Of a DNA stretch of 11,437 nt, positions 1 through 6,428 are shown piece by piece. A model generated the notes under the pieces. It saw only the letters and a program-made list of their open reading frames with translations. It was not told the origin of the DNA and made no database searches. Made by a program: the position numbers and the translations under genes. This DNA comes from JBOGXF01 sp050694275. GTDB taxonomy: Bacteria; Actinomycetota; CADDZG01; WHSQ01. The stretch covers positions 1 to 11,437 of the forward strand of contig JBOGXF010000128.1 of the NCBI GenBank assembly GCA_050694275.1, in the 5' to 3' direction. Positions within the stretch are counted from its first letter, which is position 1. Every line of letters begins with the position of its first letter.

Positions 1-5
1 TGACT

Positions 6-83
6 GAGGCACGCAGGCCAAACCCGCCGAGTCCGGTCACATGCCAGCGCCCCCTATGCGCTCCGCGGCGGGCTCGCTGCCTC
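6..83 (+). promoter_or_regulatory. Candidate structured leader RNA upstream of the first surface-protein gene
   Basis: This non-coding stretch contains three nested pairs of exactly complementary segments: GAGGCA (6-11) with TGCCTC (78-83), CCCGCCG (23-29) with CGGCGGG (66-72), and AGCGC (46-50) with GCGCT (58-62). All three can form at once as a nested fold. I cannot assign it to a known riboswitch class. The G+C content makes chance pairing fairly likely, and the window starts just before it, so it could instead be the 3' region of something upstream. From 84 to 199 I see no gene and no convincing promoter, only the T/A-rich stretch 151-172. Confidence 0.25.
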
Positions 84-199
84 TCTTGGGGGGCTATTTC
101 GTGCCGTTCACCTGCGGAAAGTCAGCCAAAACGCTCCAGGGACTAGCAATTTGTGGGTTTTTGGGTAAAAATCCCTGTTGTTCCCATTAGCTCGATTCC

Positions 200-205
200 A
201 AGGGG
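200..205 (+). promoter_or_regulatory. Ribosome binding site of the first surface-protein gene
   Basis: AAGGGG lies 10 bases before ATG 216 and 7 bases before the adjacent GTG 213. It argues against the in-frame GTG at 153, which would place about 20 extra residues ahead of an otherwise well-formed signal peptide. Confidence 0.5.
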
Positions 206-215
206 TGGGCAAGTG

Positions 216-1028
216 ATGAACGATAGGTGCAGGGCTCGGATCGTCCTGCTTGCGGTCACCGTGCTGAGCACGGCGACGCTGGCAACCGTGGTGATGCCGT
301 CGGCGGGTGCGTCCCACGTGACCCCCCAGGAAGTCAGCGGCAACCCGTCCTGCGCGACCCTCGGCAGCGGGTTCGAGGAGCTCAAGGTCGAACCGGTCTC
401 GAGCGGGACCTTCTCCGACGGCACACTCACGGTCACGCTCTCGGTGTCGGGGCGGTCGTTCTCGTGGTCCTCGAACATCGGGGTCGATGCCGTCCTCGTC
501 AAGGGCGGCCCGAACGCCAATGCCTACCGCTACAGCCCCGAGGCGACCGCGGATTCGGGCCTCACCGCGCCGATCAACCCCAACAACAACGAGCCCTACG
601 GGCTCAGCCACGTCAGCTTCTGCTACGACGTCGAGGAGGCTACGACTCCGCCACCGACGACTCCGCCACCGACCACTCCGCCACCGACCACGCCGCCACC
701 GACCACGCCGCCACCGACGACTCCGCCACCGACGACCCCACCGCCGACGGAGACGCCGCCGACGGAGACGCCGACCGTGGGTCCGACGATCATCGAGGAG
801 TCCCCCAGTCCCAGCCCGACCGACGAGGTTGGCGGCCGGCGCATCGAGCGACCGAGCCGGCCCGACGCCGAGGTCGAGGACGAGGTCCTGCCCCAGCGCA
901 TCGAAGAGGACGACGCGGGGGCATTGCCCTTCACGGGCGGCGGCATGGGATCGGTCCTCGCAGGACTAGGCGCGCTCGCGGCCGGTGGCGGGCTCGCCTA
1001 CGCGACCCGTAAGAGGCGCCGTCGGTAG
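216..1028 (+). CDS. LPXTG-anchored surface protein with Thr/Pro-rich stalk
   Basis: A 270-residue secreted protein probably attached to the cell wall by a sortase. Residues 1-32 form a signal peptide (basic MNDRCRAR, then a hydrophobic core ending PSAGA). Residues 33-140 are a compact domain I do not recognise by name, with Cys46 and Cys136 near its ends (possible disulfide) and the motif VDAVLVKGG near 90-98. Residues 143-177 are seven TTPPP units followed by TETPP/TETP, a likely rigid wall-spanning stalk. An acidic linker with EDEVLPQRIEED leads to LPFTG (237-241), a hydrophobic segment and a final KRRRR, the standard sorting-signal order. Start: ATG 216 or GTG 213, both served by AAGGGG. 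The same tail motif occurs in the next gene, so one sortase probably handles both; no sortase gene is in view. Ligand and role unknown. Confidence 0.85.
   Translation: MNDRCRARIVLLAVTVLSTATLATVVMPSAGASHVTPQEVSGNPSCATLGSGFEELKVEPVSSGTFSDGTLTVTLSVSGRSFSWSSNIGVDAVLVKGGPNANAYRYSPEATADSGLTAPINPNNNEPYGLSHVSFCYDVEEATTPPPTTPPPTTPPPTTPPPTTPPPTTPPPTTPPPTETPPTETPTVGPTIIEESPSPSPTDEVGGRRIERPSRPDAEVEDEVLPQRIEEDDAGALPFTGGGMGSVLAGLGALAAGGGLAYATRKRRRR
642..770 (+). repeat. 15-bp coding tandem repeat (TTPPP stalk)
   Basis: Seven near-identical 15-bp units (of the form ACGACTCCGCCACCG) cover 642-746 and encode TTPPP; two drifted units encoding TETPP/TETP follow to about 770. Differences between units are mostly ACC/ACG/ACT third-base changes. 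Such arrays tend to change copy number, which would alter stalk length in frame. Confidence 0.9.
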
Positions 1029-1081
1029 GGGTTCACCCTCTAGCCGAAGGCACAAGCGACCTTTTCTCGCCGCCGATCCCT

Positions 1082-1123
1082 GTGGTCGGTCTGGTCGTCG
1101 ACCACACCGACCACTGTGGTCGG
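1082..1123 (+). repeat. Inverted-repeat cluster downstream of the first surface-protein gene
   Basis: GTGGTCGGT (1082-1090) is an exact inverted match of ACCGACCAC (1106-1114). Inside it TGGTC (1092-1096) pairs with GACCA (1100-1104), giving a 14-bp stem with one C/C mismatch and a 3-base loop. A second GTGGTCGG (1116-1123) can pair instead with CCGACCAC (1107-1114). No T-tract follows, so it is not a textbook intrinsic terminator. It may still end or stabilise the transcript of the gene that stops at 1028, or the repeated half-sites may bind a protein. Confidence 0.5.
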
Positions 1124-1207
1124 GTGTCTGGAGAGACGCTCGTCGGCCCGTGGATCCCAGAACTCCGGCCTGACCTAAGTCGGCGGGGAAATCTCGTTCA
1201 TGCCAAA

Positions 1208-1330
1208 GGGCCTAAACAACGGACGTCGTAAATCAGTGTTGCGTCTGTAAGAAAATGGAAGATCGCTGAAGGACCTAGACGACGGACGTCAAACAAGTCA
1301 AAGTGCGTCTGTAAGAAAATGGAAAAGCGC
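1208..1330 (+). repeat. Two tandem ~63-bp imperfect repeats, each with a conserved hairpin
   Basis: Unit 1 spans about 1208-1266 and unit 2 about 1271-1330. Each contains ACGGACG (1219-1225; 1282-1288) and CGTCTGT (1242-1248; 1306-1312), which pair as a 7-bp stem with one G-U wobble. The loops are 16 and 17 bases with different sequence. Each stem is followed by the identical tail AAGAAAATGGAA. By hand count 1201-1320 is about 46% G+C, much lower than the flanking genes. It lies over 200 bases before the second surface-protein gene. Its role is unknown: tandem RNA hairpins or repeated protein-binding sites are both possible. Confidence 0.6.
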
Positions 1331-1525
1331 AGGTGGTGGCTTTGTGGTGATTTGAGAGCACTCCTGCGGCACCGAGTAGCGCATCTACGTAGTAATGCGG
1401 ATTTCGCTACAAGCCGGGTTGCGACGACGATGATCCGTGAATTCTTGGAAGGAAAAGTAAGGCGCGCCGAAGCCCGGTACTTACTCCCGGCACTAGCTGT
1501 ATCGGCACCCTCGGCGCCGGACTTT
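1331..1525 (+). other. Rest of the long non-coding leader before the second surface-protein gene
   Basis: I see no convincing gene here. A small fold is possible: GTAGCG (1376-1381) can pair with CGCTAC (1405-1410), or alternatively CGCAT (1380-1384) with ATGCG (1395-1399), around the palindrome CTACGTAG (1385-1392). An open frame runs from ATG 1319 to TAG 1535-1537, directly before the next gene's ATG, but its codon use (CTA, TTA, GTA, AGG, AGA) is unlike the neighbouring genes and it has no good ribosome binding site. Confidence 0.4.
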
Positions 1526-1531
1526 AGGAGG
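1526..1531 (+). promoter_or_regulatory. Strong Shine-Dalgarno of the second surface-protein gene
   Basis: AGGAGG sits 6 bases before ATG 1538. It fixes the start and marks this gene as leadered, in contrast to the F420 genes further on, which lack a Shine-Dalgarno. Confidence 0.85.
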
Positions 1532-1537
1532 CAATAG

Positions 1538-3169
1538 ATGAGATTCCTTTCCCGGAGCCGGAAAGGGGCCGCGCTCGGCGCCCTTGTAACTCTGCTGATG
1601 ATGTTGGGCTCCGTCGGCGCGTTCGCCCAGGGGGGCGGGAGCGCCGCGGGCTATTCGGTAGAGTTCGTATCGTTCGCTTCCAACCCAATTTCCACGACTT
1701 TCACGTGGAAGCTCGTCAGTGCGACCAACACGGACCCCGCGAGCCATGTGCTGATTCAGACGTGCCTGGGCAATCCAACGGGGACTACGTCTAACGGGAC
1801 CGCCGGAATCGCGACGTACGGACCGGATGGCTCGCTTCCGAACTCACCGACGGGATGGAAGTGGAATGCTCCCGCCGTGGGCGCCACGATGACGCTTACC
1901 TTCCTGGGCCAGTGGAGCGACGGGGGCACGGCCAACTGGTGGGTCAAGAAGGGAAACAACCCGGATCACACCACTGGTGTAACCGGCGGCCCCAGCTGCC
2001 AGCAGCAGACCCCTACCGGCACGATCAAGATCGAGAAGAACGTCACCGGTCAGGGAGCCGACACGAGCCAGGACTTCTCGTTCACCGACGACATCCCCAA
2101 CGTGACGGTCGGCAACCTGTCCGATGACGACGGCGAGCAGACCTACAACAGCGTGCCCGTCGGGACCTACAACGTGACCGAAGACCTTCCGCTCCCCAGT
2201 GCCCGGTGGAGCTTCACCTCGGTGACCTGCACGGAGACCAACGGTGACAACGGCAGCGCCGGCAACAACAGCACCCGCACCGGCGTCATCGACCTCGACG
2301 ACGGCGAGACGGTCAAGTGCACGTTCGTCAACCACGACCCGGGCCCTCCGCCTCCGCCTCCGCCACCCGGCGGTGGAACACTCGTGGTCGAGAAGCAGAC
2401 GCTGCCCGACGGATCGACCGAGGACTTCGAGTTCACGAGCGCCATCCTGACAACTCCCGAGACGCTGTCCGACGGTGAGAACTTTAGCCGGGGGGTTGCG
2501 GCGGGCAGCACGACGACGGTGACCGAGGGCGCGCTCGCCGGATGGGAACTTACCGGCATCACGTGCGACGACACGGATTCCACCGTCGATCTCGCCGCCG
2601 GCACGGCGACCTTCCGGGTCGCGTCCGGTGAGACGGTCAAGTGCACCTTCACCAACACTCAGGATGGCTCGATCACCGTCACCAAGGACGTCGTGTCACT
2701 GACCGACGAAGGCGCGGCCGCGACCTTCGCCTTCGCCGGCGACGTCTCCGGGACGCTCGGCAACGGCCAGAGCGCCAGTGCCGATGTCGCGCCGGGCACC
2801 TACACGACGACCGAGACCGTCCCCGACGGATGGGACCTCACCATCGTCGACTGCGACGATCTCAACTCGACCGGTGATCCGAGTACCGCGACGGCGACGT
2901 TCAACGTCGAGCCCGGCGAGGACGTCGAGTGCACGTTCACCAACGTCGAAGAGGAGGTCCTGGGCAACCCGCCCACGCCGCCGCCTCCGACTCCTCCGGT
3001 CATCGACGAAGACCCTCCGGTCGAGGAAGACGAGGTCCTTCCCAAGCGCATCCAGCGTGAGGTCCTGCCCTTCACCGGGATCGACGCCTCCACGTTCGTA
3101 ACTCTCGCCGGGCTGCTGATGGCGGGAGGCGGTGGCCTCGTGCTCACCGCCCGGAGGCGCAGAAGGTAA
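1538..3169 (+). CDS. LPXTG-anchored surface protein with three CnaB/prealbumin-like repeat domains
   Basis: A 543-residue secreted protein probably anchored by a sortase. Residues 1-30 are a signal peptide (MRFLSRSRKG, hydrophobic core, AFA). Residues 31-158 are a unique N-terminal domain rich in Trp and Thr that I cannot name. Three tandem domains follow at about 161-265, 280-373 and 377-469. Each opens with a beta strand ending in Lys (K167, K286, K383), has a central T-E motif (E215, E330, E426) and ends CTF[VT]N (N265, N373, N469): the layout of CnaB/SpaA-type domains, whose Lys and Asn join as an isopeptide with Glu as catalyst. Each also has a cysteine pair (231/261, 343/369, 439/465). 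Poly-Pro linkers precede domain 2 and the tail. DEVLPKRI (498-505), LPFTG (510-514), a hydrophobic segment and RRRRR complete the sorting signal. Likely an extended stalk or adhesin; ligand unknown. Confidence 0.88.
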   Translation: MRFLSRSRKGAALGALVTLLMMLGSVGAFAQGGGSAAGYSVEFVSFASNPISTTFTWKLVSATNTDPASHVLIQTCLGNPTGTTSNGTAGIATYGPDGSLPNSPTGWKWNAPAVGATMTLTFLGQWSDGGTANWWVKKGNNPDHTTGVTGGPSCQQQTPTGTIKIEKNVTGQGADTSQDFSFTDDIPNVTVGNLSDDDGEQTYNSVPVGTYNVTEDLPLPSARWSFTSVTCTETNGDNGSAGNNSTRTGVIDLDDGETVKCTFVNHDPGPPPPPPPPGGGTLVVEKQTLPDGSTEDFEFTSAILTTPETLSDGENFSRGVAAGSTTTVTEGALAGWELTGITCDDTDSTVDLAAGTATFRVASGETVKCTFTNTQDGSITVTKDVVSLTDEGAAATFAFAGDVSGTLGNGQSASADVAPGTYTTTETVPDGWDLTIVDCDDLNSTGDPSTATATFNVEPGEDVECTFTNVEEEVLGNPPTPPPPTPPVIDEDPPVEEDEVLPKRIQREVLPFTGIDASTFVTLAGLLMAGGGGLVLTARRRRR

Positions 3170-3193
3170 GCCACCGAGCCCTCCAAGGCTCAC

Positions 3194-3234
3194 GCGGGGC
3201 CCGTGTACTGGGAGGCACGGGCCCCGCTCTTATT
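3194..3234 (+). terminator. Rho-independent terminator after the second surface-protein gene
   Basis: A perfect 12-bp inverted repeat, GCGGGGCCCGTG (3194-3205) and CACGGGCCCCGC (3216-3227), with a 10-base loop is followed by TCTTATT. It lies 24 bases after the stop at 3169 and between convergent genes. Read from the other strand the hairpin has no T-tract, so it mainly serves the + strand. Confidence 0.85.
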
Positions 3235-3245
3235 CCCGGATGGGC

Positions 3246-4502
3246 TCAGGGAGCGGTGACGCGGGCCGACTGGATCGCGTGCGGATCCGCCGTGGTCGTC
3301 CACAGCACGATCGGCTGCCCTGTGGTCTCCTCGATTGCGGTCGGATAGAGCGCTCCCTCGGGGACGTCCTCGGGAGACCCGACCCGATACGGGATCTCCC
3401 ATTCGGTGGCGGGATCGTGGACGGCCAGGTGCACGCCCGAGGCGTCTCCTCGGGTGTGGAAGAACACGTAGACGAGGCGTGACGACGCGTCGAGGGTGAC
3501 CGAGGGGTAATCGACATCGGTCGTCCCGGGCGTGAGGATCGCCTGAGGGCTGGTCCACCCGGTGCGCGTGCTCCGCCGGAAATAGGAGAGTGCGGTGCCG
3601 TCCGAGGACGCGAGCACGAGGTGGGCGCGGGCGCGCTCGTCGATGGCGAGCGTCGCCGCCTTTGCGGCGTGGTCCACCGGGATCCGTTCCTCCGGCCCCC
3701 ATTCGAGCTCGCCGGAGGCAGGATCGTCTCCAAGCGCGCGCGAAAACCACTCATCCGAATTCGGTCCCCGGCTGTAGGCAACCACGACGCCGGCCTGCCG
3801 GTCGGAGGCGATCGTCATCAGCGAGGACTCGCCCTCCGCCGGCGCGCTCAGCGACTCGGTCGCGACCACCTCGGGCGTTTCTCCCGACACGGCCGCCCAG
3901 GTGGGAGCACCGTCCCCGGAGACCCACGCGACGTGGGCGACGCCCCGCGCTTGGTCCCACGCGATGGCGACCGCAGAACCTGGTGCGGAGTCGTCGAGCG
4001 CGACCACGTTGGCGGCGTTCCACCCCGTAGCGTTCTGTGTCAGGACGGTGTAGGAGATGCTCGCTCCGTCGGAGAACCCGACGTGGAGGCGGTCGTCGGT
4101 ATCGGCCTCGACACTGAAAGACTGCGCGGATATCGGTGGGAGCGTGACCGGGCTCCTCCACGTGCGTCCCTGGTTGGCCTGGTCCGAGACGATCTGAAGT
4201 CCGTCGGGGCCGGGATACAAGACGACGAGGCGACCGTCGGAGGTTCTGACGATTCGGCGTTGGCCGATGCGGTGAGTATGGGTGGCGTCGGCGGGGACGG
4301 ATTCGGCAATCGCCCGTATCGGGGTCTGGACGGCCTGCCGGATCGGTTCCTCACCCTCGAGAGCCCGGTTCACCCCGATCACCCCGAGGCCGACCCCGAA
4401 CAGCACCGTCGTCAGCCCGACCCAGTGCCACGGCGACCACGTCGTTCGGGCGCGGTCTCGGCGGCTGGGTGGTGGTTCGGGAGGAAAATTCCGCGCTTCC
4501 AC
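3246..4502 (-). CDS. Membrane-anchored beta-propeller (BNR/sialidase-like) protein, function unknown
   Basis: A 418-residue protein with a Pro/Arg-rich cytoplasmic N-terminus, one transmembrane segment at about 27-45 and a large outside part (about 46-418), so probably a type II membrane protein. The outer part repeats a beta-rich pattern: strands ending in H-[VL]-[AG]-[WF]-type motifs, then exposed loops such as NQGRTW (110-115, resembling an Asp-box), NATGWN (157-162) and RTGWTS (313-318). This suggests a sialidase-like six-bladed propeller. I do not see the catalytic arginine triad, Tyr and Glu of true sialidases clearly enough to claim enzyme activity. The GTG start at 4502 follows TATCCT by 6 bases with no Shine-Dalgarno, so it may have its own leaderless promoter besides read-through from the MFS gene 33 bp upstream. 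Its role beside F420 genes is unclear. Confidence 0.7.
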   Translation of the reverse strand: MEARNFPPEPPPSRRDRARTTWSPWHWVGLTTVLFGVGLGVIGVNRALEGEEPIRQAVQTPIRAIAESVPADATHTHRIGQRRIVRTSDGRLVVLYPGPDGLQIVSDQANQGRTWRSPVTLPPISAQSFSVEADTDDRLHVGFSDGASISYTVLTQNATGWNAANVVALDDSAPGSAVAIAWDQARGVAHVAWVSGDGAPTWAAVSGETPEVVATESLSAPAEGESSLMTIASDRQAGVVVAYSRGPNSDEWFSRALGDDPASGELEWGPEERIPVDHAAKAATLAIDERARAHLVLASSDGTALSYFRRSTRTGWTSPQAILTPGTTDVDYPSVTLDASSRLVYVFFHTRGDASGVHLAVHDPATEWEIPYRVGSPEDVPEGALYPTAIEETTGQPIVLWTTTADPHAIQSARVTAP

Positions 4503-4514
4503 CGCCCAAGGATA
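4503..4514 (-). promoter_or_regulatory. Putative leaderless promoter -10 of the propeller gene
   Basis: On the - strand TATCCT (4514-4509) is followed by 6 bases and then the GTG start at 4502. This TANNNT spacing would place the transcription start at or next to the start codon. There is no Shine-Dalgarno. I could not identify a firm -35 element, which would lie inside the MFS gene. Confidence 0.45.
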
Positions 4515-4535
4515 AGTGAGGCCCCGCCGCCGTCT

Positions 4536-5750
4536 TCAGCCGCGGCGCCCGGCGATTCGGGCGGCCTCGGGGAGGGCGCGCAGGCGCAGCATCGCGGCGA
4601 TGCCGAGCAGGGGGCCGGGGACGAGAAACGCGAACGCCCAGCGCCACGACACCTCCGACTCGAGCACGGGAATCAGCCAGATGGTCGCGACCGTGAGGGT
4701 GAAGCCGATCGCGAGCTGAAGCGTGAGCGCGGTCCCGACGTAGGCCTGGTCGGCGAGCTCGGTCACCATGGTCGAGAACTGGGCCGAGTCGGCCACCACC
4801 GCAAACCCCCAGACGAGCCCGACGAGCAGCACGATCCACGACGGCGCGGCGAACAGCAACCCGATGAGGAGCGCGCACGCACCGGAGACGGCCATCATCG
4901 CCGCGGTCGTGTTCGTGCGGCCGCAGCGGTCGCCGAGCACCCCGCCGATCCAGCAGCCGAGCCCGCCCACGCCGATGACCGCGAAGGTCGCGTAGGCGGG
5001 CGCCGTACCAGGTGTGATCCCGCGACCCGCAAGCTGAGCCGAGAAGAACACGACGAACCACGCCCACATCGCGTACAGCTCCCACATGTGACCGAAGTAA
5101 CCAAAGGACGCAAGGCGAACCCCGCGGTTGGCGAACACGAGTCTCGACTGACCCGGGTCGAAGATGGCCCGAGGAAACGGATACGGCCCCTCTGTGACTG
5201 CGAACCCGCCGACGAGACCGCCCGCGACGGTCAGCAACGAGGTCACGACGATCACGACCTGCCAGTCGAGGCCCCCGAGGCCGTTGACGAGATGGGGACC
5301 GGCCGATCCGACGGTGAGCGCGCCGACCATGATCCCGAGGGCGGTGCCGCGCCCCTGAGTGAACCACGTCGCCATCAGCTTGAGCGCGGGCGGATAGACG
5401 CCGGCGAGAAAGAAGCCGGTCGCGAACCGCAGCGGGATCGCCAGCGCGGGTCCGGTGGCAACGGCGATGGCGCCGTTGACCGCGGCCGCACCCAGCGCCC
5501 CCCCGAGAATCACGTAACGCGGCGACAGGACGTCGGAGAGATTGAGGACGCTCGACGTCACGGCCCCCACGACGAATCCGATCTGCACCGCGATCGTGAG
5601 CCACGCCGCGGCCCCGTCGGACAGATCCCACTGCGAGCGGAGCTGGGGGATCACGGCCGAGGCCGAGAACCACGTGGTCATCGCGAGCACCAGCGACAGC
5701 GCTAGGAGGACGAGCGCACGTCGGCGCGGCGCTCGTTCCGTCACGCTCAC
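4536..5750 (-). CDS. Major facilitator superfamily transporter
   Basis: A 404-residue integral membrane protein with about 12 hydrophobic segments, the usual MFS size. The first helix covers roughly 11-32. The loop between helices 2 and 3 carries NLSDVLSPRYV (70-80), an altered signature A, and the matching loop in the second half carries the better preserved GDRCGRT (273-279). RFATGFFLAGVYPPALK (108-124) covers helix 4 and its border. Trp and Tyr are frequent in the middle (YFGHMWELYAMWAWF, 218-232). The substrate cannot be told from sequence; MFS members with this N-terminal pattern are usually annotated only as permeases. The GTG at 5750 lies 17 bp after the DUF3105 gene with no good ribosome binding site, so it is probably co-transcribed; GTG 5744 is an alternative start two codons downstream. 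Confidence 0.85.
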   Translation of the reverse strand: MSVTERAPRRRALVLLALSLVLAMTTWFSASAVIPQLRSQWDLSDGAAAWLTIAVQIGFVVGAVTSSVLNLSDVLSPRYVILGGALGAAAVNGAIAVATGPALAIPLRFATGFFLAGVYPPALKLMATWFTQGRGTALGIMVGALTVGSAGPHLVNGLGGLDWQVVIVVTSLLTVAGGLVGGFAVTEGPYPFPRAIFDPGQSRLVFANRGVRLASFGYFGHMWELYAMWAWFVVFFSAQLAGRGITPGTAPAYATFAVIGVGGLGCWIGGVLGDRCGRTNTTAAMMAVSGACALLIGLLFAAPSWIVLLVGLVWGFAVVADSAQFSTMVTELADQAYVGTALTLQLAIGFTLTVATIWLIPVLESEVSWRWAFAFLVPGPLLGIAAMLRLRALPEAARIAGRRG

Positions 5751-5767
5751 CTACGACCGGTGGCTTT

Positions 5768-6400
5768 CTATCCGGAGAACTGCGGGATGCCGACGTTCTC
5801 CGGTCCGCGCCCCTGGTACTCCTCGCGAAAGTCCGCCAACGCGGCCTCCGAGAGCTGCTCGCACGACATCGCCGCGCCCCATGCCGTGATCGTGAAGTTG
5901 CCCTCGGGCACCTGGTCGTAGGGGGCCGCGAGGATCGCAACCGGGTTGTCGTCGACCAAGGCCTCGATGTCGTCCCTTACGTCGCCCGGCGCGGCAGGGT
6001 CGAACCAGATCACGAGCTGGCCGTGTTCGAGGTTGTGGACGAGACGCTCGGGGGGCATCGCGCTCGAGTAGAAGCCGGGATCGGCCCAGTTCCCGTAATG
6101 GGGCCCGGAGGTCGGAGGAGTGGTCTCGTATTCGATTTGCGTGCCCTCCTCGACGTGATCCCGGCCCTGCTCGTCGTAGGTCTCGATGTCGGAGCACCCG
6201 GCCCGTGACTCCGCGACTCCGATCGGCCCCCCGTCGCCGCCCCCTCCTTCTCGCAGAATCAGCGAGACGACGACGATGACGACCACCAGGGCGATGCCGA
6301 TCGTGATGAGGTTTCCGCGTCGTTGAGCGGCTTTCTGGGCAGCCTTGCGCTGCTCCGCGGCGAGTCGCCTGGCCTGTTTCTCCTGCAGCTTCTTGCTCAC
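5768..6400 (-). CDS. DUF3105 family membrane-anchored protein
   Basis: A 210-residue protein with a very basic, Ala/Lys/Gln-rich, probably helical N-terminus (1-28), one transmembrane segment (about 30-48), a glycine-rich hinge and an exported domain (about 65-210). The exported part has the DUF3105 hallmarks PPTSGPHY (95-102) and VHNLEHGQ (121-128), with Cys69 and Cys180 as a possible disulfide. The conserved His/Glu residues hint at metal binding, but the function of the family is not known to me. GTG 6400 is chosen because TAGCCT ends 7 bases before it and because an earlier start would run into the fbiB reading frame. It lies 28 bp after fbiB and 17 bp before the MFS gene on the same strand. 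Confidence 0.85.
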   Translation of the reverse strand: MSKKLQEKQARRLAAEQRKAAQKAAQRRGNLITIGIALVVVIVVVSLILREGGGGDGGPIGVAESRAGCSDIETYDEQGRDHVEEGTQIEYETTPPTSGPHYGNWADPGFYSSAMPPERLVHNLEHGQLVIWFDPAAPGDVRDDIEALVDDNPVAILAAPYDQVPEGNFTITAWGAAMSCEQLSEAALADFREEYQGRGPENVGIPQFSG

Positions 6401-6413
6401 CGGCGGCAGGCTA
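6401..6413 (-). promoter_or_regulatory. Putative leaderless promoter -10 of the DUF3105 gene
   Basis: On the - strand TAGCCT (6413-6408) precedes the GTG at 6400 by 7 bases. The same hexamer at the same distance precedes fbiC. It would allow transcription of the DUF3105-MFS-propeller genes apart from fbiAB. Confidence 0.5.
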
Positions 6414-6428
6414 CCAGGAGCTTCGCAG

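Noticed and set aside
1..60. Resemblance to the TPP riboswitch core (CTGAG near 4-8, then TCCGG...ATGCCAGCG at 32-49)
   Set aside because: The spacing is longer than usual, the ACCTGA helix and the closing GTAGGGA segment are missing, and the downstream gene is a surface protein rather than a thiamine gene. Partial match only.
642..1330. Possible CRISPR array from the repeats in this region
   Set aside because: The 15-bp units are contiguous and coding with no spacers, and the 63-bp pair has only two copies with structured rather than spacer-like variation.
3194..3234. Terminator hairpin as a bidirectional terminator for the convergent propeller gene
   Set aside because: Read on the - strand the hairpin is followed by G+C-rich sequence without a T-tract, so only the + strand direction is supported.
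3621..5705. Long open frame on the + strand (694 codons) opposite the propeller and MFS genes
   Set aside because: It has an Arg/Gly/Asp/His-rich, domain-free composition typical of antisense frames in G+C-rich DNA, while the - strand genes show real transporter and propeller motifs.
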